This document shows, piece by piece, positions 17,291 through 25,728 of a stretch of DNA of 64,000 nucleotides. The stretch is taken from contig NZ_CP109078.1 in assembly GCF_035917455.1 (NCBI RefSeq), forward strand, positions 4,278,001 to 4,342,000, given 5' to 3'. Numbering within the stretch: position 1 is the first letter of the stretch; every line of letters starts with the position of its first letter. The position numbers and the translations under genes were made by a program. The notes beneath the pieces were generated by a model. The model did not search any database. It was not told the DNA's origin and worked only from the letters and a program-made list of their open reading frames with translations. Source of the DNA: Micromonospora sp. NBC_01796. GTDB taxonomy: Bacteria; Actinomycetota; Actinomycetes; Mycobacteriales; Micromonosporaceae.

Positions 17291-18154
17291 TCAGGAGAGG
17301 TCGCGGGCGATGGCCGCGATCCGTTCGAGGGACTCCGCCGGGCTCATCGCCGCCCGTTGCAGTCCCTCGAACGTCATCAGGTGCGAGGTGACCGACTCCG
17401 GATGGTCGAGTACGTCCTCCAGTCCGGTGCTCTCCAGGTAGACCGCGTCGGTCTCCTCCGAGCCGGCGAAGCAGACGATCACGAACTGGCCGAGCGGGGT
17501 GTAGATGGTGGAGGTGAACGGCAACACCTGGATCGTGATGTGTTCCACCCGGGCGAGGCGTACCAGGTTGAGCAACTGTTCGCGGATCACCTCGCGGCCA
17601 CCGGTCTGCCGGTGCAGGGTCGCCTCGTCGAGCACCACGTCGATGGTCGGCGGGTCGGGTCGGTCGAGGACCTCCCGCTGCCGGCGCAGCCGTAGTGCCA
17701 CCGACGCCTGGGCCTCCGCCGCGTCGTTGAAGTTCGGGATCACGGACTGCACCACGGCCTGGGCGAACGCCTCGGTCTGGAGCAGCCCGGGCATGCCGAC
17801 CGACTGGTAGAAGCAGAGCCGGGACGCCTCCGCCTCGAGTCCGATGTAGGCGTAGTAGGCCGGCGGCACGCTGTCCCGGTACTGCGACCACCAGGTGCGC
17901 TGCCGGGCCACCCGGGCCAGGTCCACCAGTTTCGCCACCTGCGCCGGGTCGGTCACCTGGTAGTGGTGCAGCAGGGCCTTGACGTCGTTGGTGGAGATGG
18001 AGACGTACCCGGACTCGATCCGGATCAGCTTGGAGAGCGACCAGTCCATCGCGACGGCCACCTGCTCCTGGGTGAGCCCGGAAGCCTCACGGGCCCGGCG
18101 GATCGCCGAGCGGAGCCTGCGCCTGCCCACCGTCGGGCCAAATGCCGTGGTCAT
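17291..18154 (-). CDS. XRE-family regulator with DUF5753 domain
   Basis: 287 residues. The N-terminal Xre helix-turn-helix (RSAIRRAREASGLTQEQVAV, residues 14-33, then SLSKLIRIESGYVSIS) is followed by a DUF5753 effector domain including YIGLEAEASRLCFYQS and MPGLLQTEAFAQAVVQ. These regulators pair with DUF397 proteins, as here, where a DUF397 gene is divergently encoded 304 bases away. Known pairs (WhiJ-, BldB- and Scr1/Scr3-related) affect actinomycete development and antibiotic production. Confidence 0.93.
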   Translation of the reverse strand: MTTAFGPTVGRRRLRSAIRRAREASGLTQEQVAVAMDWSLSKLIRIESGYVSISTNDVKALLHHYQVTDPAQVAKLVDLARVARQRTWWSQYRDSVPPAYYAYIGLEAEASRLCFYQSVGMPGLLQTEAFAQAVVQSVIPNFNDAAEAQASVALRLRRQREVLDRPDPPTIDVVLDEATLHRQTGGREVIREQLLNLVRLARVEHITIQVLPFTSTIYTPLGQFVIVCFAGSEETDAVYLESTGLEDVLDHPESVTSHLMTFEGLQRAAMSPAESLERIAAIARDLS

Positions 18155-18458
18155 CAGACTCTCTCCGTCAACGGCAGACCGGCGGCTGGGCGAGGGGTCG
18201 CCGTGCCGGTGTCGTCAGGATGCCACCTGGCTATCCGCTACCTACCAGATGGGCGGGCTATCGAGCAGGCTACACCGGGCGCGCAAACGAATACCAGAGC
18301 TTTGCAGCGGCCCGCAACCGGCCGGTAGCCGTCGGTATAGCGAACAGGTGAAACACCATAATGTACGCAAATCCGGGCTATCCGCCTTGGTGGTCGACCG
18401 GTATCGTCTCCTCGGCGCGGCACCCGCCGTGCAAGGTAACGGGTCGCAAGGAGGACGC
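18155..18458. promoter_or_regulatory. Divergent promoter region of the XRE/DUF397 pair
   Basis: 304 bases without a gene. The 10-bp direct repeat GGCTATCCGC occurs at 18229-18238 and 18376-18385, with a related GGGCTATCG near 18252, so these are candidate operators for the divergent XRE regulator. A strong Shine-Dalgarno AAGGAGG precedes the DUF397 ATG at 18459. Confidence 0.45.
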
Positions 18459-18659
18459 ATGTCGCAGCCGGGTCCCGTCACGGGTACGTGGCGGAAGAGC
18501 ACTCGATGCGAATCGCAGAAATGCGTAGAGGTATCCGAGGTCACGGCCGGAATGGCGGTCCGCAACTCCACCGACCCGGACCGCTACGTCGTCTTCCCCG
18601 CGACCGCCTGGCAGGCGTTCGTCGACACCGTCCGCGCGAACGAGTTCAACCACCGCTGA
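18459..18659 (+). CDS. DUF397 protein (66 aa), partner of the XRE/DUF5753 regulator
   Basis: ATG 18459 with AAGGAGG at ideal spacing; 66 residues. The motifs WRKSTRCESQKCVEVSE, VRNSTDPD and FPATAWQAFVDTVR define the DUF397 family. Members act as small partners or antagonists of adjacent XRE/DUF5753 regulators. The gene is divergent from that regulator, which allows shared control. Confidence 0.95.
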   Translation: MSQPGPVTGTWRKSTRCESQKCVEVSEVTAGMAVRNSTDPDRYVVFPATAWQAFVDTVRANEFNHR

Positions 18660-18936
18660 CCAACCACACGGCCACCGAGGCGGCGTACCGGGCATCGGTC
18701 GGGGCGGGTCCGTGACCCGTCGACCGGGTGGATTCACGTACGCGCTCACGCTTCACTCAGGATCGCCGCCTTCTGCGGCCGGTTCCACCGTGCGACATTG
18801 GATCGACGTGGAACGTCACGCCCCGACGTCGACACCGGCCCCACCGGTCCATGATCACGGACCGGTCGGCCGGGACGGCGGGCGGTTCCACACCGCCGTA
18901 CGGGAGGGGCGCCCGCGGTCGTGATCGACCCGGGGG
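18660..18936. terminator. Convergent intergenic region with hairpin at 18843-18866
   Basis: Between the convergent DUF397 and DUF3817 genes. ACCGGTCC (18843-18850) pairs with GGACCGGT (18859-18866) over an 8-base loop, a plausible bidirectional terminator. No coding sequence is supported in the rest. Confidence 0.5.
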
Positions 18937-19272
18937 TCAGCCGGCGACGGTCTGCGGCTGCGGCTGCTCCTCCCGTACCTGGGCGGCGATCCGGCGGCGC
19001 ACCACGCGTTCGGCGTAGAACGACACGAACGGGACGGTGCCGGCGAGCATCACCAGGAGCATCTGGCCGAGCGGCCACTTCGCCCGGCGGGTCACGTCGA
19101 ACGCGGCCACCAGGTAGATCATGTACAGGAAACCGTGCGCGGGACCGATCGTCTCGACCACCACCGGCTCGTCCCAGCCGTACTTCAACGGCATCCCCAC
19201 GATGACCAGCAGGATCAGTACGACACCTACGACGTAGGCGATCACACGGTATCGGGTCAGGGCTGCGCCCAC
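18937..19272 (-). CDS. DUF3817-domain membrane protein
   Basis: 111 residues with three hydrophobic helices. The segment TIGPAHGFLYMIYLVAAFDV is the conserved DUF3817 pattern (GPxHGxLY). It is a small integral membrane protein of unknown function, widespread in actinobacteria. Its ATG lies 16 bases after the stop of the upstream gene (19289), and the two are probably co-transcribed. Confidence 0.9.
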   Translation of the reverse strand: MGAALTRYRVIAYVVGVVLILLVIVGMPLKYGWDEPVVVETIGPAHGFLYMIYLVAAFDVTRRAKWPLGQMLLVMLAGTVPFVSFYAERVVRRRIAAQVREEQPQPQTVAG

Positions 19273-19288
19273 TTCGTTCCGTTCCTTC

Positions 19289-19702
19289 CTACCGGCCGGG
19301 GCCGGGGTAGTCGCCGGGCCGGGCGCCCGGATTCGCGTTCAACCACGACAGGTAGTGGTTGTACTCGCTCAGTTCGGGATCGCTCTCCTGTGCCGGCACC
19401 AGCACCCGGGCGGTACGGGCAGACCGGACCGGTCGCCGTACGCCGGGGGTGCCGGCTTTCGGCGGTGCCGGCGGGGTCGGCGCGGCCGGGTCCCCGCCGC
19501 GCAGGGTGTGCCGGGCCTCGCGGATCCACAGGAAGATCACGAAACCGGCGAAGATCGGCCACTCGACCGCGTACGCCCAGCTCAGCGTGTTGCCCGCCGC
19601 CGCCCGGCTGATCTGCCACCAGCCGAGCGCCATGAACCCGGCCACGAGCGCGATGGTGAGCACGTGGCGGCCTATCCACGCCGGTGTCCACAACCGTCTC
19701 AT
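19289..19702 (-). CDS. Two-helix membrane protein of unknown function
   Basis: 137 residues. An N-terminal pair of hydrophobic helices (IGRHVLTIALVAGFMALGWW and YAVEWPIFAGFVIFLWIREA) is followed by a proline-rich linker and a C-terminal ELSEYNHYLSWLNANPGARP segment. I know this architecture as a conserved hypothetical next to DUF3817 genes but cannot assign a function. The arrangement with the DUF3817 gene looks operonic. Confidence 0.75.
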   Translation of the reverse strand: MRRLWTPAWIGRHVLTIALVAGFMALGWWQISRAAAGNTLSWAYAVEWPIFAGFVIFLWIREARHTLRGGDPAAPTPPAPPKAGTPGVRRPVRSARTARVLVPAQESDPELSEYNHYLSWLNANPGARPGDYPGPGR

Positions 19703-19839
19703 GGCTCTAGAGCGTACCGGCGGCCGAGCGGCTTCTCCGACGAGGCGTCGTAGTTCGCGCTCACCCGCGTGTGGTTTGGGGTGTCACCGGGATGGGCAAC
19801 CGTCCAGTCGCCAACCCAGTCGAGCAACCGGGGGCGATA

Positions 19840-20190
19840 ATGACCGATTCAGCACGTGGTGCCCAGTTCGGGGTGCCCGGATCCCCGGACGACAGTCCCG
19901 AGCAACGGGTCGGGGAGTGGGACGGCGACCACGCCGCCCACCGGGCGACGGTCCCCGCCGACTTTGTCGTCGACACCGTCGACCTCGGTATCGACCCGGC
20001 CGAACTCGGTGACGAGGACCTGATCCGGGAGCTGCACAGCCTGCACCGGACCCGGCTGGACACGCTCCGGCACGCCGCCGACACGGCACTCGCGAACCAT
20101 CTGCGCCGTACCGCCGAGCTGGAGACCGAGTACCTCAGCCGGCATCCCGGCCGCGAGGTCGACCCGGCCCGGCTCCGGAACGGCGACTGA
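19840..20190 (+). CDS. DUF6158-like small protein
   Basis: 116 residues from ATG 19840; upstream in-frame starts exist but are not protein-like. The core GIDPAELGDEDLIRELHSLH, then RTRLDTLRHAADTAL, LETEYLSRHPGREVD, is an alpha-helical unit matching DUF6158 as I recall it. No membrane segment. The next gene starts one base after its stop, so translation of the two is linked. Confidence 0.78.
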   Translation: MTDSARGAQFGVPGSPDDSPEQRVGEWDGDHAAHRATVPADFVVDTVDLGIDPAELGDEDLIRELHSLHRTRLDTLRHAADTALANHLRRTAELETEYLSRHPGREVDPARLRNGD

Positions 20191-20191
20191 C

Positions 20192-20527
20192 GTGGCGGCC
20201 CACGCGGAGCGTGGGATGTCCGCGCCACCCGAGGTGGTCTTCAACACCGCGACCGACCCGGACCGGGCGGACGCCTGGCTGCCGGCACCGCTGCGCCGCG
20301 ACGGCGGCACCCCCGCCGGGGTCACCGAGGCGCTCGGGGCCCACTGGCGGACCAGCGGCTCGCCGGCCTGGTCGGCCCGGCTCCAGGTCCGACCCACCGA
20401 TGCCGGCGGGGCCAGCGTACGGCTGGAGCTGGAGGCCGACCCGCCGGACCAGGGACTCGACCGGCTCGCCGACGAGTCGCTGACCAACCTGGCCCGCGAG
20501 GTGGCCGACAACCTGACCGCCGGCTGA
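20192..20527 (+). CDS. SRPBCC-like (START-fold) small protein
   Basis: 111 residues from GTG 20192, or 103 from ATG 20216, which has GGAG upstream. The opening PPEVVFNTATDPDRADAWLP and the closing amphipathic helix (LADESLTNLAREVADNLTAG) fit a compact polyketide-cyclase/SRPBCC domain, which usually binds a hydrophobic ligand. It is shorter than most family members. Coupled to the DUF6158-like gene. Confidence 0.7.
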   Translation: MAAHAERGMSAPPEVVFNTATDPDRADAWLPAPLRRDGGTPAGVTEALGAHWRTSGSPAWSARLQVRPTDAGGASVRLELEADPPDQGLDRLADESLTNLAREVADNLTAG

Positions 20528-20587
20528 CCGGCACCCGAAGCTGCACCGCGCCGAAAGCTTGCACGCGAAGGATCGAGGGAGCCGGTA

Positions 20588-21145
20588 ATGACTGTTCGGG
20601 ACAGGGTGGCGCGGTTGCGCCGGGCGTACGCGCCGCACGAGCACCGCCCGCTCGGCGGTTACCTGGTGGCGCTCGGCGCGTACGCGGGGGTCACCGCCGG
20701 GCTGACCGGGGTGGTACGGGCCACCCGTACCCCGGTGCCGGACGCCCCGTCGACCAAGGACGTCGTCCTGCTCGCCATCGCCACCCACAAGCTCAGCCGG
20801 CTGCTGACCAAGGACGCCATCACCAGCCCGCTGCGCGCCCCGTTCACCAGCTACGACCACCCGATCGGCAGCGGCGAGGTGATGGAGCAGGTACGCGACC
20901 AGGGCAGCAGCACCCGGCACGCCCTCGGTGAGCTGCTGAGCTGTCCGTTCTGCCTGGCGGTCTGGGTGGCCACCGGACTGACCGGCGGGCTGGTCCTCGC
21001 CCCTCGCCTAACCCGCCTGGTCGCGACCGCCCTCACCGCCGTCGCCGCCTCCGACTTCCTCCAGCTCGCGTACGCCACCGCCCAACAGACCGCCAACGGC
21101 GGCCCGCACCCCGCCCCGCCGCCCACCCCGCCGCCCGCGATCTAG
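20588..21145 (+). CDS. DUF1360-domain membrane protein
   Basis: 185 residues. The motif LAIATHKLSRLLTKDAITSP followed by LRAPFT, and LLSCPFCLAVWVATGLTGG with the CPFC pair, is typical of DUF1360, a family related to the spore-coat-associated YjbE region. Two or three hydrophobic helices. The last codons (PPPAI-stop) lie inside the left arm of a 29-bp inverted repeat, so the gene end is shaped by that element. Confidence 0.9.
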   Translation: MTVRDRVARLRRAYAPHEHRPLGGYLVALGAYAGVTAGLTGVVRATRTPVPDAPSTKDVVLLAIATHKLSRLLTKDAITSPLRAPFTSYDHPIGSGEVMEQVRDQGSSTRHALGELLSCPFCLAVWVATGLTGGLVLAPRLTRLVATALTAVAASDFLQLAYATAQQTANGGPHPAPPPTPPPAI

Positions 21146-21202
21146 GGCAAATACGTGTGGACTGATCTCTGAGCACACGTATTTGCCCTAGATCGCGGGC
21201 GG
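21131..21202. terminator. 29-bp perfect inverted repeat between convergent genes
   Basis: The left arm 21131-21159 and the right arm 21174-21202 are exact reverse complements over 29 bases with a 14-base loop. The left arm contains the stop codon of the DUF1360 gene, and the right arm ends one base before the stop of the convergent gene at 21204. The inner arm carries GCGATC, like the other palindromes in this window. Confidence 0.7.
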
Positions 21203-21203
21203 G

Positions 21204-21410
21204 TCAGGTGGGGGTGGCGCCCAGGAGGTCGGCGGCTTCGTCGTTGGCGTACTCGCCCTCGGGCATGGCGGTGATCCGGGTCAGCAGCTCGGCGGGGAGG
21301 TCGGCGGCTATCGCGCGACGGTGGATCTCGCCCTGGGTGAGGCGTTCCTGGCCGTCGTAGAGGTCGTCGAGCAGGTCGTCGAGCGCGGGGCGGAGCGGAT
21401 CGTCGGTCAC
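21204..21410 (-). CDS. Small conserved-looking helical protein (68 aa)
   Basis: GTG 21410 gives 68 residues: VTDDPLRPALDDLLDDLYDG, then ERLTQGEIHRRAIAADLPAE, LLTRITAMPEGEYANDEAAD. It is acidic and helical with no membrane part. The last segment resembles small actinobacterial proteins with a LPxxEY-type motif, but I cannot name the family. Codon usage is like its neighbours. The Shine-Dalgarno is weak. Confidence 0.65.
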   Translation of the reverse strand: MTDDPLRPALDDLLDDLYDGQERLTQGEIHRRAIAADLPAELLTRITAMPEGEYANDEAADLLGATPT

Positions 21411-21479
21411 GCAAGCCCAGCTACCCCGCCCGAGGTGGGTCAAACACGCCGGTGGCGGGCGGCGGGACGTGCTGGTGGC

Positions 21480-21689
21480 GCAGTGACATGAGCCACAGCG
21501 GTGGGTGGAATCCCGGACGGGGTCGGCTCGTTGTGATGACTGTCGGTGTGACCAGTGTCCCCGGGCCTCACCTAACTGCCCTCGCGGAATACCGTTCGGC
21601 TGGAGCCGCGTCGTGCCACTCGCCGAGAGGCGACCTGCACACCGACACCCGCGCCGCCCATGGCACCAGCCGTGGGCGGCGTATTTTTT
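21480..21689 (+). ncRNA. Candidate small RNA ending in an intrinsic terminator
   Basis: At 21653-21689 GCCGCCCA pairs with TGGGCGGC over a 12-base loop and is followed by GTATTTTTT, a textbook Rho-independent terminator on the plus strand and rare in such GC-rich DNA. The nearest plus-strand gene ended at 21145 behind its own hairpin, and no plausible protein is encoded between. The simplest reading is an unannotated short transcript; the 5' end is a guess. It points away from the minus-strand penicillin-binding-protein gene, whose 3' end lies beyond it. Confidence 0.4.
21653..21689 (+). terminator. Rho-independent terminator
   Basis: 8-bp G+C-rich stem (21653-21660 with 21673-21680) followed by GTATTTTTT. 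The T tract is only on the plus strand, so it does not serve the minus-strand gene ending at 21804. Confidence 0.75.
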
Positions 21690-21803
21690 GCCGTACCCCG
21701 TCCCTTATCAGCCTGTTCATCCACCCGTGCCGCCCACGACGGTGTCGTGGGCGGCATCGTGGGCGGCCTCCCCAGGCGTGGTCGGCGAGGGACGGAGGAT
21801 CGG

Positions 21804-24206
21804 TCAGTCGGGTACGGGCACACCCGTGGTCGGCGCGAACCGCCCGTTGCTCAGCCGCAGGGTCACCACGGCACCGGTGACCGCACGGGTGCCGGGATCG
21901 GTCTCGGCGACCACACCCTCCGGGCAGTCCGAGTCGACCCGCTTCGGATACACCGCCACCCGGAAGCCGGCCGCCCGCAGCCGCTCGGTCGCCTGTTGCG
22001 CCGGAAGGCACCTCAGCTTCGGCAGGGGCAGCTCGGGCAGTCCCATCAGGGTCGCCGTCGCCTTCGGGAACTCGCGCTCCGGCCTGCCCTCCATCGCGTC
22101 GGCCAGGGTCTGCGAAACCGCCGGGCTCACCACCTCACGCGGCATCCCGGTGGTGCCTCCCGGCAAGTCCGGATCGGCGAGGATGCCGGCGACGGTGAGC
22201 GAGGTGGTCGTCTCCACCACCGAGGCCGTACGCCGGTCGTCCGTGGTGCCGGTCTTGCCGGCCATCGGGTGCCCGACGAGCCGGCGGGCATCGCCCGCGG
22301 TCGCCTCCCGGCACCGGTTCGCGGTCGACGTGTCACCGACCGGGCACCGGGCGGCGTCGATCGCCGCGTACGCCACCTCAGGCTTGACCGCGCGCCGGCA
22401 GCGCGGCGCCACCGCGTCGAGCTGACCACCGGTCCGGTCCCGGATCTCCTGCACCGGAGTGGGTACGCAGTACCGGCCCCCGGCCGCCAGGGTCGCGTAC
22501 GCGTTCGCCAGGTCCAGCGGGGTGGTCGCCGACACGCCCAGGGTGAAGGCGCCCCACCGGTCGGCCGACTTCGGGTCGTCCGCCAGCGCCGCGTCGCTGC
22601 GTGCCCGGAACCCGATCCCGAGCCGCCGGGCCACGTCCACCGTGTTCGCCGCACCGACCCGTTCGATCAGCGGCACGAAGTAGGTGTTGACCGAGGAGCC
22701 GAACGCGGTCCACATGTCGTGCCGGCCGGCGATGCTCTCGTCGTAGTTCGTCGGGCAGTACCGCTGCGTACCCGGACAGGCCGCCGGACTGCCCGGCTCG
22801 ACGGTGTACGACGACTCGTACCGCTGCGCCGCGTCGATCGGGTGGGACAGTGGGATGCCCCGTTCCAGGGCGGCCACCACGGTGAAGATCTTGAAGGTGG
22901 ACCCGGCCTGGTACCCGGTGACGTCGGCGCCCCCGGTGAGCAGCGGATTGGTCGTACGCGGGTAGGTGCCCCTGACCCCGGCCGCCGCTTTCGCCGGATC
23001 GGTGGCGGGACCGTTGACCGGCTTCGCCGGGTCGTCCAGGGCGAAGTCACGGTTGGCGGCCAGGGCCCGTACCCGCCCGGTGCCGGGCTCGACCGCGGCC
23101 AGCATCAGCGCCTGGGACGCCCCGGTCGGCAGTTCCCGCTCGACGTTGCGGTGCGCCGCCGCCTGGGTGGGCGCGTCCAGGGTGCTGACGATCCGGTACC
23201 CGCCGCCCTTCAACCGCCGCTCCCGGTCGTACTCGGTGCTCCCGAACGTCTCCTGCTCCAGCCACCACCGGTAGAAGTAGTCGCAGAAGAAACCCCAGTC
23301 CTGCTTGCCGGTGACCGAGCACCCGTTCGCCGCCACCCGCCCCTGCACCGCCAGCGGGACCGCCCGCGCGGCGGTCGCGTCCGCCTCGTTGATCGCCGAG
23401 GTCTCGACCATCTGCCCGATCACCCAGTTGCGCCGGTTCAGCGTCTCGGCCGCACCCCGCCCGGCGGTGTCCAGGGCGTTGTAGAAGTTCGGCGACTTGA
23501 CCAGCCCGGCCAGCATCGCGGCCTCCGGCACGGTCAACTCGCGGGGCCGCTTGCCGAAGTAGAACCGGGCGGCGGCCGAGACGCCGTAGGTGCCGTTCCC
23601 GAACGGGGCCAGGTTCAGATAGCGCCGGAGGATCTCGTCCTTGCTCAGGTGCACCTCCAACAGCGACGCCAGGCGCATCTCCCGCAGCTTGCGCGCCTTG
23701 GTGTCCTCGCTGGCCGCGACGACCGACCGCGGATCCGACGCCGAGTAGGTGGCGGTCATCCGTACCAGTTGCATGGTCAGTGTCGACGCGCCCTGCCGGC
23801 CGCCGACACTGTTGGCGACCAGGGCCCGCAGGAAGCCCCGCACGTCGAAGCCCCGGTGCCGGTAGAACCCGTGGTCCTCGGCCGCGATGATCGCGTCGCG
23901 CATCGCCGGGGCGATGTCGTCGAGCGCCACGTCCTGGCGGTTCTCGTCGAAGAAGACGGCCAGCGGGGTACGGCCGTCGGCGGCGAACACCCGGGTCGCC
24001 TGCGGCGCCTCGCTCACCCGCAACTCGACCGGAAGGGTCTCGAACGCCTCCACCCCGGCCTTCGCCGCCAGCCCGGTGAACGCCAGCCCGGGGAACGCCA
24101 ACGCGGCGACCAGCACTCCGGCGGCCACACCGGCGACCAGCATCGTCCCGATCCTGATCAGCCGGACCTGCCGGGGCGTGCGCGTGCGGACTTGTCGCGG
24201 GGACAT
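21804..24206 (-). CDS. Class A penicillin-binding protein with PASTA domain
   Basis: 800 residues. A basic N-terminus and one membrane anchor (about residues 17-45) precede a GT51 glycosyltransferase domain (AAEDHGFYRHRGFDV, QGASTLTMQLVR) and a transpeptidase domain with the active-site motif GSTFKIFT (SxxK), SSVNTYF (SxN) and GKTGTTDD (KTG). A C-terminal PASTA domain follows (PAQQATERLRAAGFRVAVYP). It polymerises and cross-links peptidoglycan outside the membrane. ATG 24206 has AAGGTGG upstream and begins with a basic run; the open frame above it is not protein-like. Confidence 0.95.
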   Translation of the reverse strand: MSPRQVRTRTPRQVRLIRIGTMLVAGVAAGVLVAALAFPGLAFTGLAAKAGVEAFETLPVELRVSEAPQATRVFAADGRTPLAVFFDENRQDVALDDIAPAMRDAIIAAEDHGFYRHRGFDVRGFLRALVANSVGGRQGASTLTMQLVRMTATYSASDPRSVVAASEDTKARKLREMRLASLLEVHLSKDEILRRYLNLAPFGNGTYGVSAAARFYFGKRPRELTVPEAAMLAGLVKSPNFYNALDTAGRGAAETLNRRNWVIGQMVETSAINEADATAARAVPLAVQGRVAANGCSVTGKQDWGFFCDYFYRWWLEQETFGSTEYDRERRLKGGGYRIVSTLDAPTQAAAHRNVERELPTGASQALMLAAVEPGTGRVRALAANRDFALDDPAKPVNGPATDPAKAAAGVRGTYPRTTNPLLTGGADVTGYQAGSTFKIFTVVAALERGIPLSHPIDAAQRYESSYTVEPGSPAACPGTQRYCPTNYDESIAGRHDMWTAFGSSVNTYFVPLIERVGAANTVDVARRLGIGFRARSDAALADDPKSADRWGAFTLGVSATTPLDLANAYATLAAGGRYCVPTPVQEIRDRTGGQLDAVAPRCRRAVKPEVAYAAIDAARCPVGDTSTANRCREATAGDARRLVGHPMAGKTGTTDDRRTASVVETTTSLTVAGILADPDLPGGTTGMPREVVSPAVSQTLADAMEGRPEREFPKATATLMGLPELPLPKLRCLPAQQATERLRAAGFRVAVYPKRVDSDCPEGVVAETDPGTRAVTGAVVTLRLSNGRFAPTTGVPVPD

Positions 24207-24435
24207 TCGACACCACCTTCGGGTACGACCGGACCTTCGGGTACGACGGGCAGCAGGCATCCGTGACCAGTAGATCGGCCGGGCCGACCGGTGGTGGCCG
24301 ACGCGGCCAGGATCCCCCGAAGGGGATCGCGATCGCCCCGACCGGCAGCGCGCCACGACACCGCGCGCCGATGATCCGGCAGTTCGCTCGACCACCTGTG
24401 CCGTGGCGGCGTCCGGATCGGATAGCGTCGTGCCC
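24207..24435. promoter_or_regulatory. Divergent promoter region (PBP / M16 peptidase)
   Basis: No gene is seen. On the plus strand TAGCGT at 24423-24428 is a good -10 box seven bases from ATG 24436, suggesting a leaderless peptidase message. Confidence 0.5.
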
Positions 24436-25728
24436 ATGCCCGAGACCGGTTACCCCTGGCCGATCGAGACCACCCGGCTGGACAACGGCCTGCGTGTGGT
24501 TGTCAGCGAGGACCGCACCGCCCCCGTGGTGGCGGTCAACCTCTGGTACGACGTCGGGTCGCGACACGAACCCGAGGGCCAGACCGGCTTCGCCCACCTC
24601 TTCGAACACCTGATGTTCGAGGGCTCGGTCAACGTGGCCAAGACCGAACACATGAAGCTCATCCAGGGCTCCGGCGGGTCGCTCAACGCGACCACCAACC
24701 CGGACCGGACCAACTACTTCAACACGGTGCCGGCCGAGCACCTGGCCCTGGTGCTCTGGCTGGAGGCCGACCGGATGGGCGGCCTGGTGCCGGCACTGAC
24801 CCAGGAGACGCTGGACAACCAGCGCGAGGTGGTGAAGAACGAGCGGCGCCAGCGGTACGAGAACGTCCCGTACGGCGACGCGTGGCTGCGTCTGCTGCCG
24901 CTGCTCTACCCGCCGGGGCACCCGTACCACCACTCGACGATCGGGTCGATGGACGACCTGAACGCGGCCGACCTGACCACCTTCCAGAACTTCCACACCA
25001 CCTACTACGCGCCGAACAACGCGGTCCTCACCGTCGTCGGCGACACCTCGGCCGGCGAGGTCTTCGCACTGGCCGAGCGGTTCTTCGGCGGGCTGAAGCC
25101 ACGGGCCGACATCCCGTCCGCACCGGACGGGCTGGTGGTGCCGTCGACCGGCGTACCGGCACGGGAGACGGTGTACGCCGACGTACCGGCGCCGCGGGTC
25201 TTCCTGGCCCACCGCACGTACCCGTTCGGCACCCCGGAGTACGACGCGGTGACGGTCCTCGGCTACCTGCTCGGCCACGGCCGGGGCAGCCGGCTCTACC
25301 AGCGGCTCGCCGACGGGGCCCGGCTCGCCCAGCCGGACAACATCGGCTCGTACGGGGTCGACCTGGCGCACGCTCCCGCCCCGCTGATCATCACCGCCAC
25401 CGCCCGCCCCGGAGTCTCCGCCGACGAGCTGACCGCCGGGCTGACCGAGGTGGTGGACGAGCTCGCCGACGGCGGGGTGACCGGGGCCGAACTGGACCGG
25501 GCCCGCGCCCTGCTGACCACCGCCTGGTGGCGTTCGCTGTCGACGGTCGACGGCCGGGCCGACACCCTCGGCCGGTACGCGCTCCAGTTCGGTGACCCGG
25601 CCCGTGCGGCCGACCGGCTGCCGGGCTGGCTCGGGGTCGGTGCCGACCAACTGGCCGAGGTGGCCGCCGAGGTGCTGCGTCCGGCCGACCGGGTGACCCT
25701 GACCTACCTGCCGGAGGAGAAGGCATGA
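24436..25728 (+). CDS. M16 zinc peptidase, catalytic subunit
   Basis: 430 residues of the pitrilysin/processing-peptidase family. The inverted zinc motif HLFEH (His54, Glu57, His58) is intact, with the distal Glu in NQREVVKNERRQRYE. The second half is the usual non-catalytic repeat. M16B enzymes of this length work as heterodimers, and the next gene encodes the partner. ATG 24436 follows a -10 box by seven bases; GTG 24430 is possible. Confidence 0.93.
   Translation: MPETGYPWPIETTRLDNGLRVVVSEDRTAPVVAVNLWYDVGSRHEPEGQTGFAHLFEHLMFEGSVNVAKTEHMKLIQGSGGSLNATTNPDRTNYFNTVPAEHLALVLWLEADRMGGLVPALTQETLDNQREVVKNERRQRYENVPYGDAWLRLLPLLYPPGHPYHHSTIGSMDDLNAADLTTFQNFHTTYYAPNNAVLTVVGDTSAGEVFALAERFFGGLKPRADIPSAPDGLVVPSTGVPARETVYADVPAPRVFLAHRTYPFGTPEYDAVTVLGYLLGHGRGSRLYQRLADGARLAQPDNIGSYGVDLAHAPAPLIITATARPGVSADELTAGLTEVVDELADGGVTGAELDRARALLTTAWWRSLSTVDGRADTLGRYALQFGDPARAADRLPGWLGVGADQLAEVAAEVLRPADRVTLTYLPEEKA

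Noticed and set aside
21480-21600. Cobalamin riboswitch or M-box at the orphan RNA
   Set aside because: Only fragments resemble the families (GGGTGGAATCCCGGACGG on plus, GTTAGGTGAGGCCC on minus). The remaining conserved blocks are missing, and no transporter or cobalamin gene follows.
23047-25650. 867-codon minus-strand frame spanning PBP and M16 genes
   Set aside because: It overlaps two well-supported genes in other frames and is made of GC-driven Gly/Arg/Ala codons without motifs.
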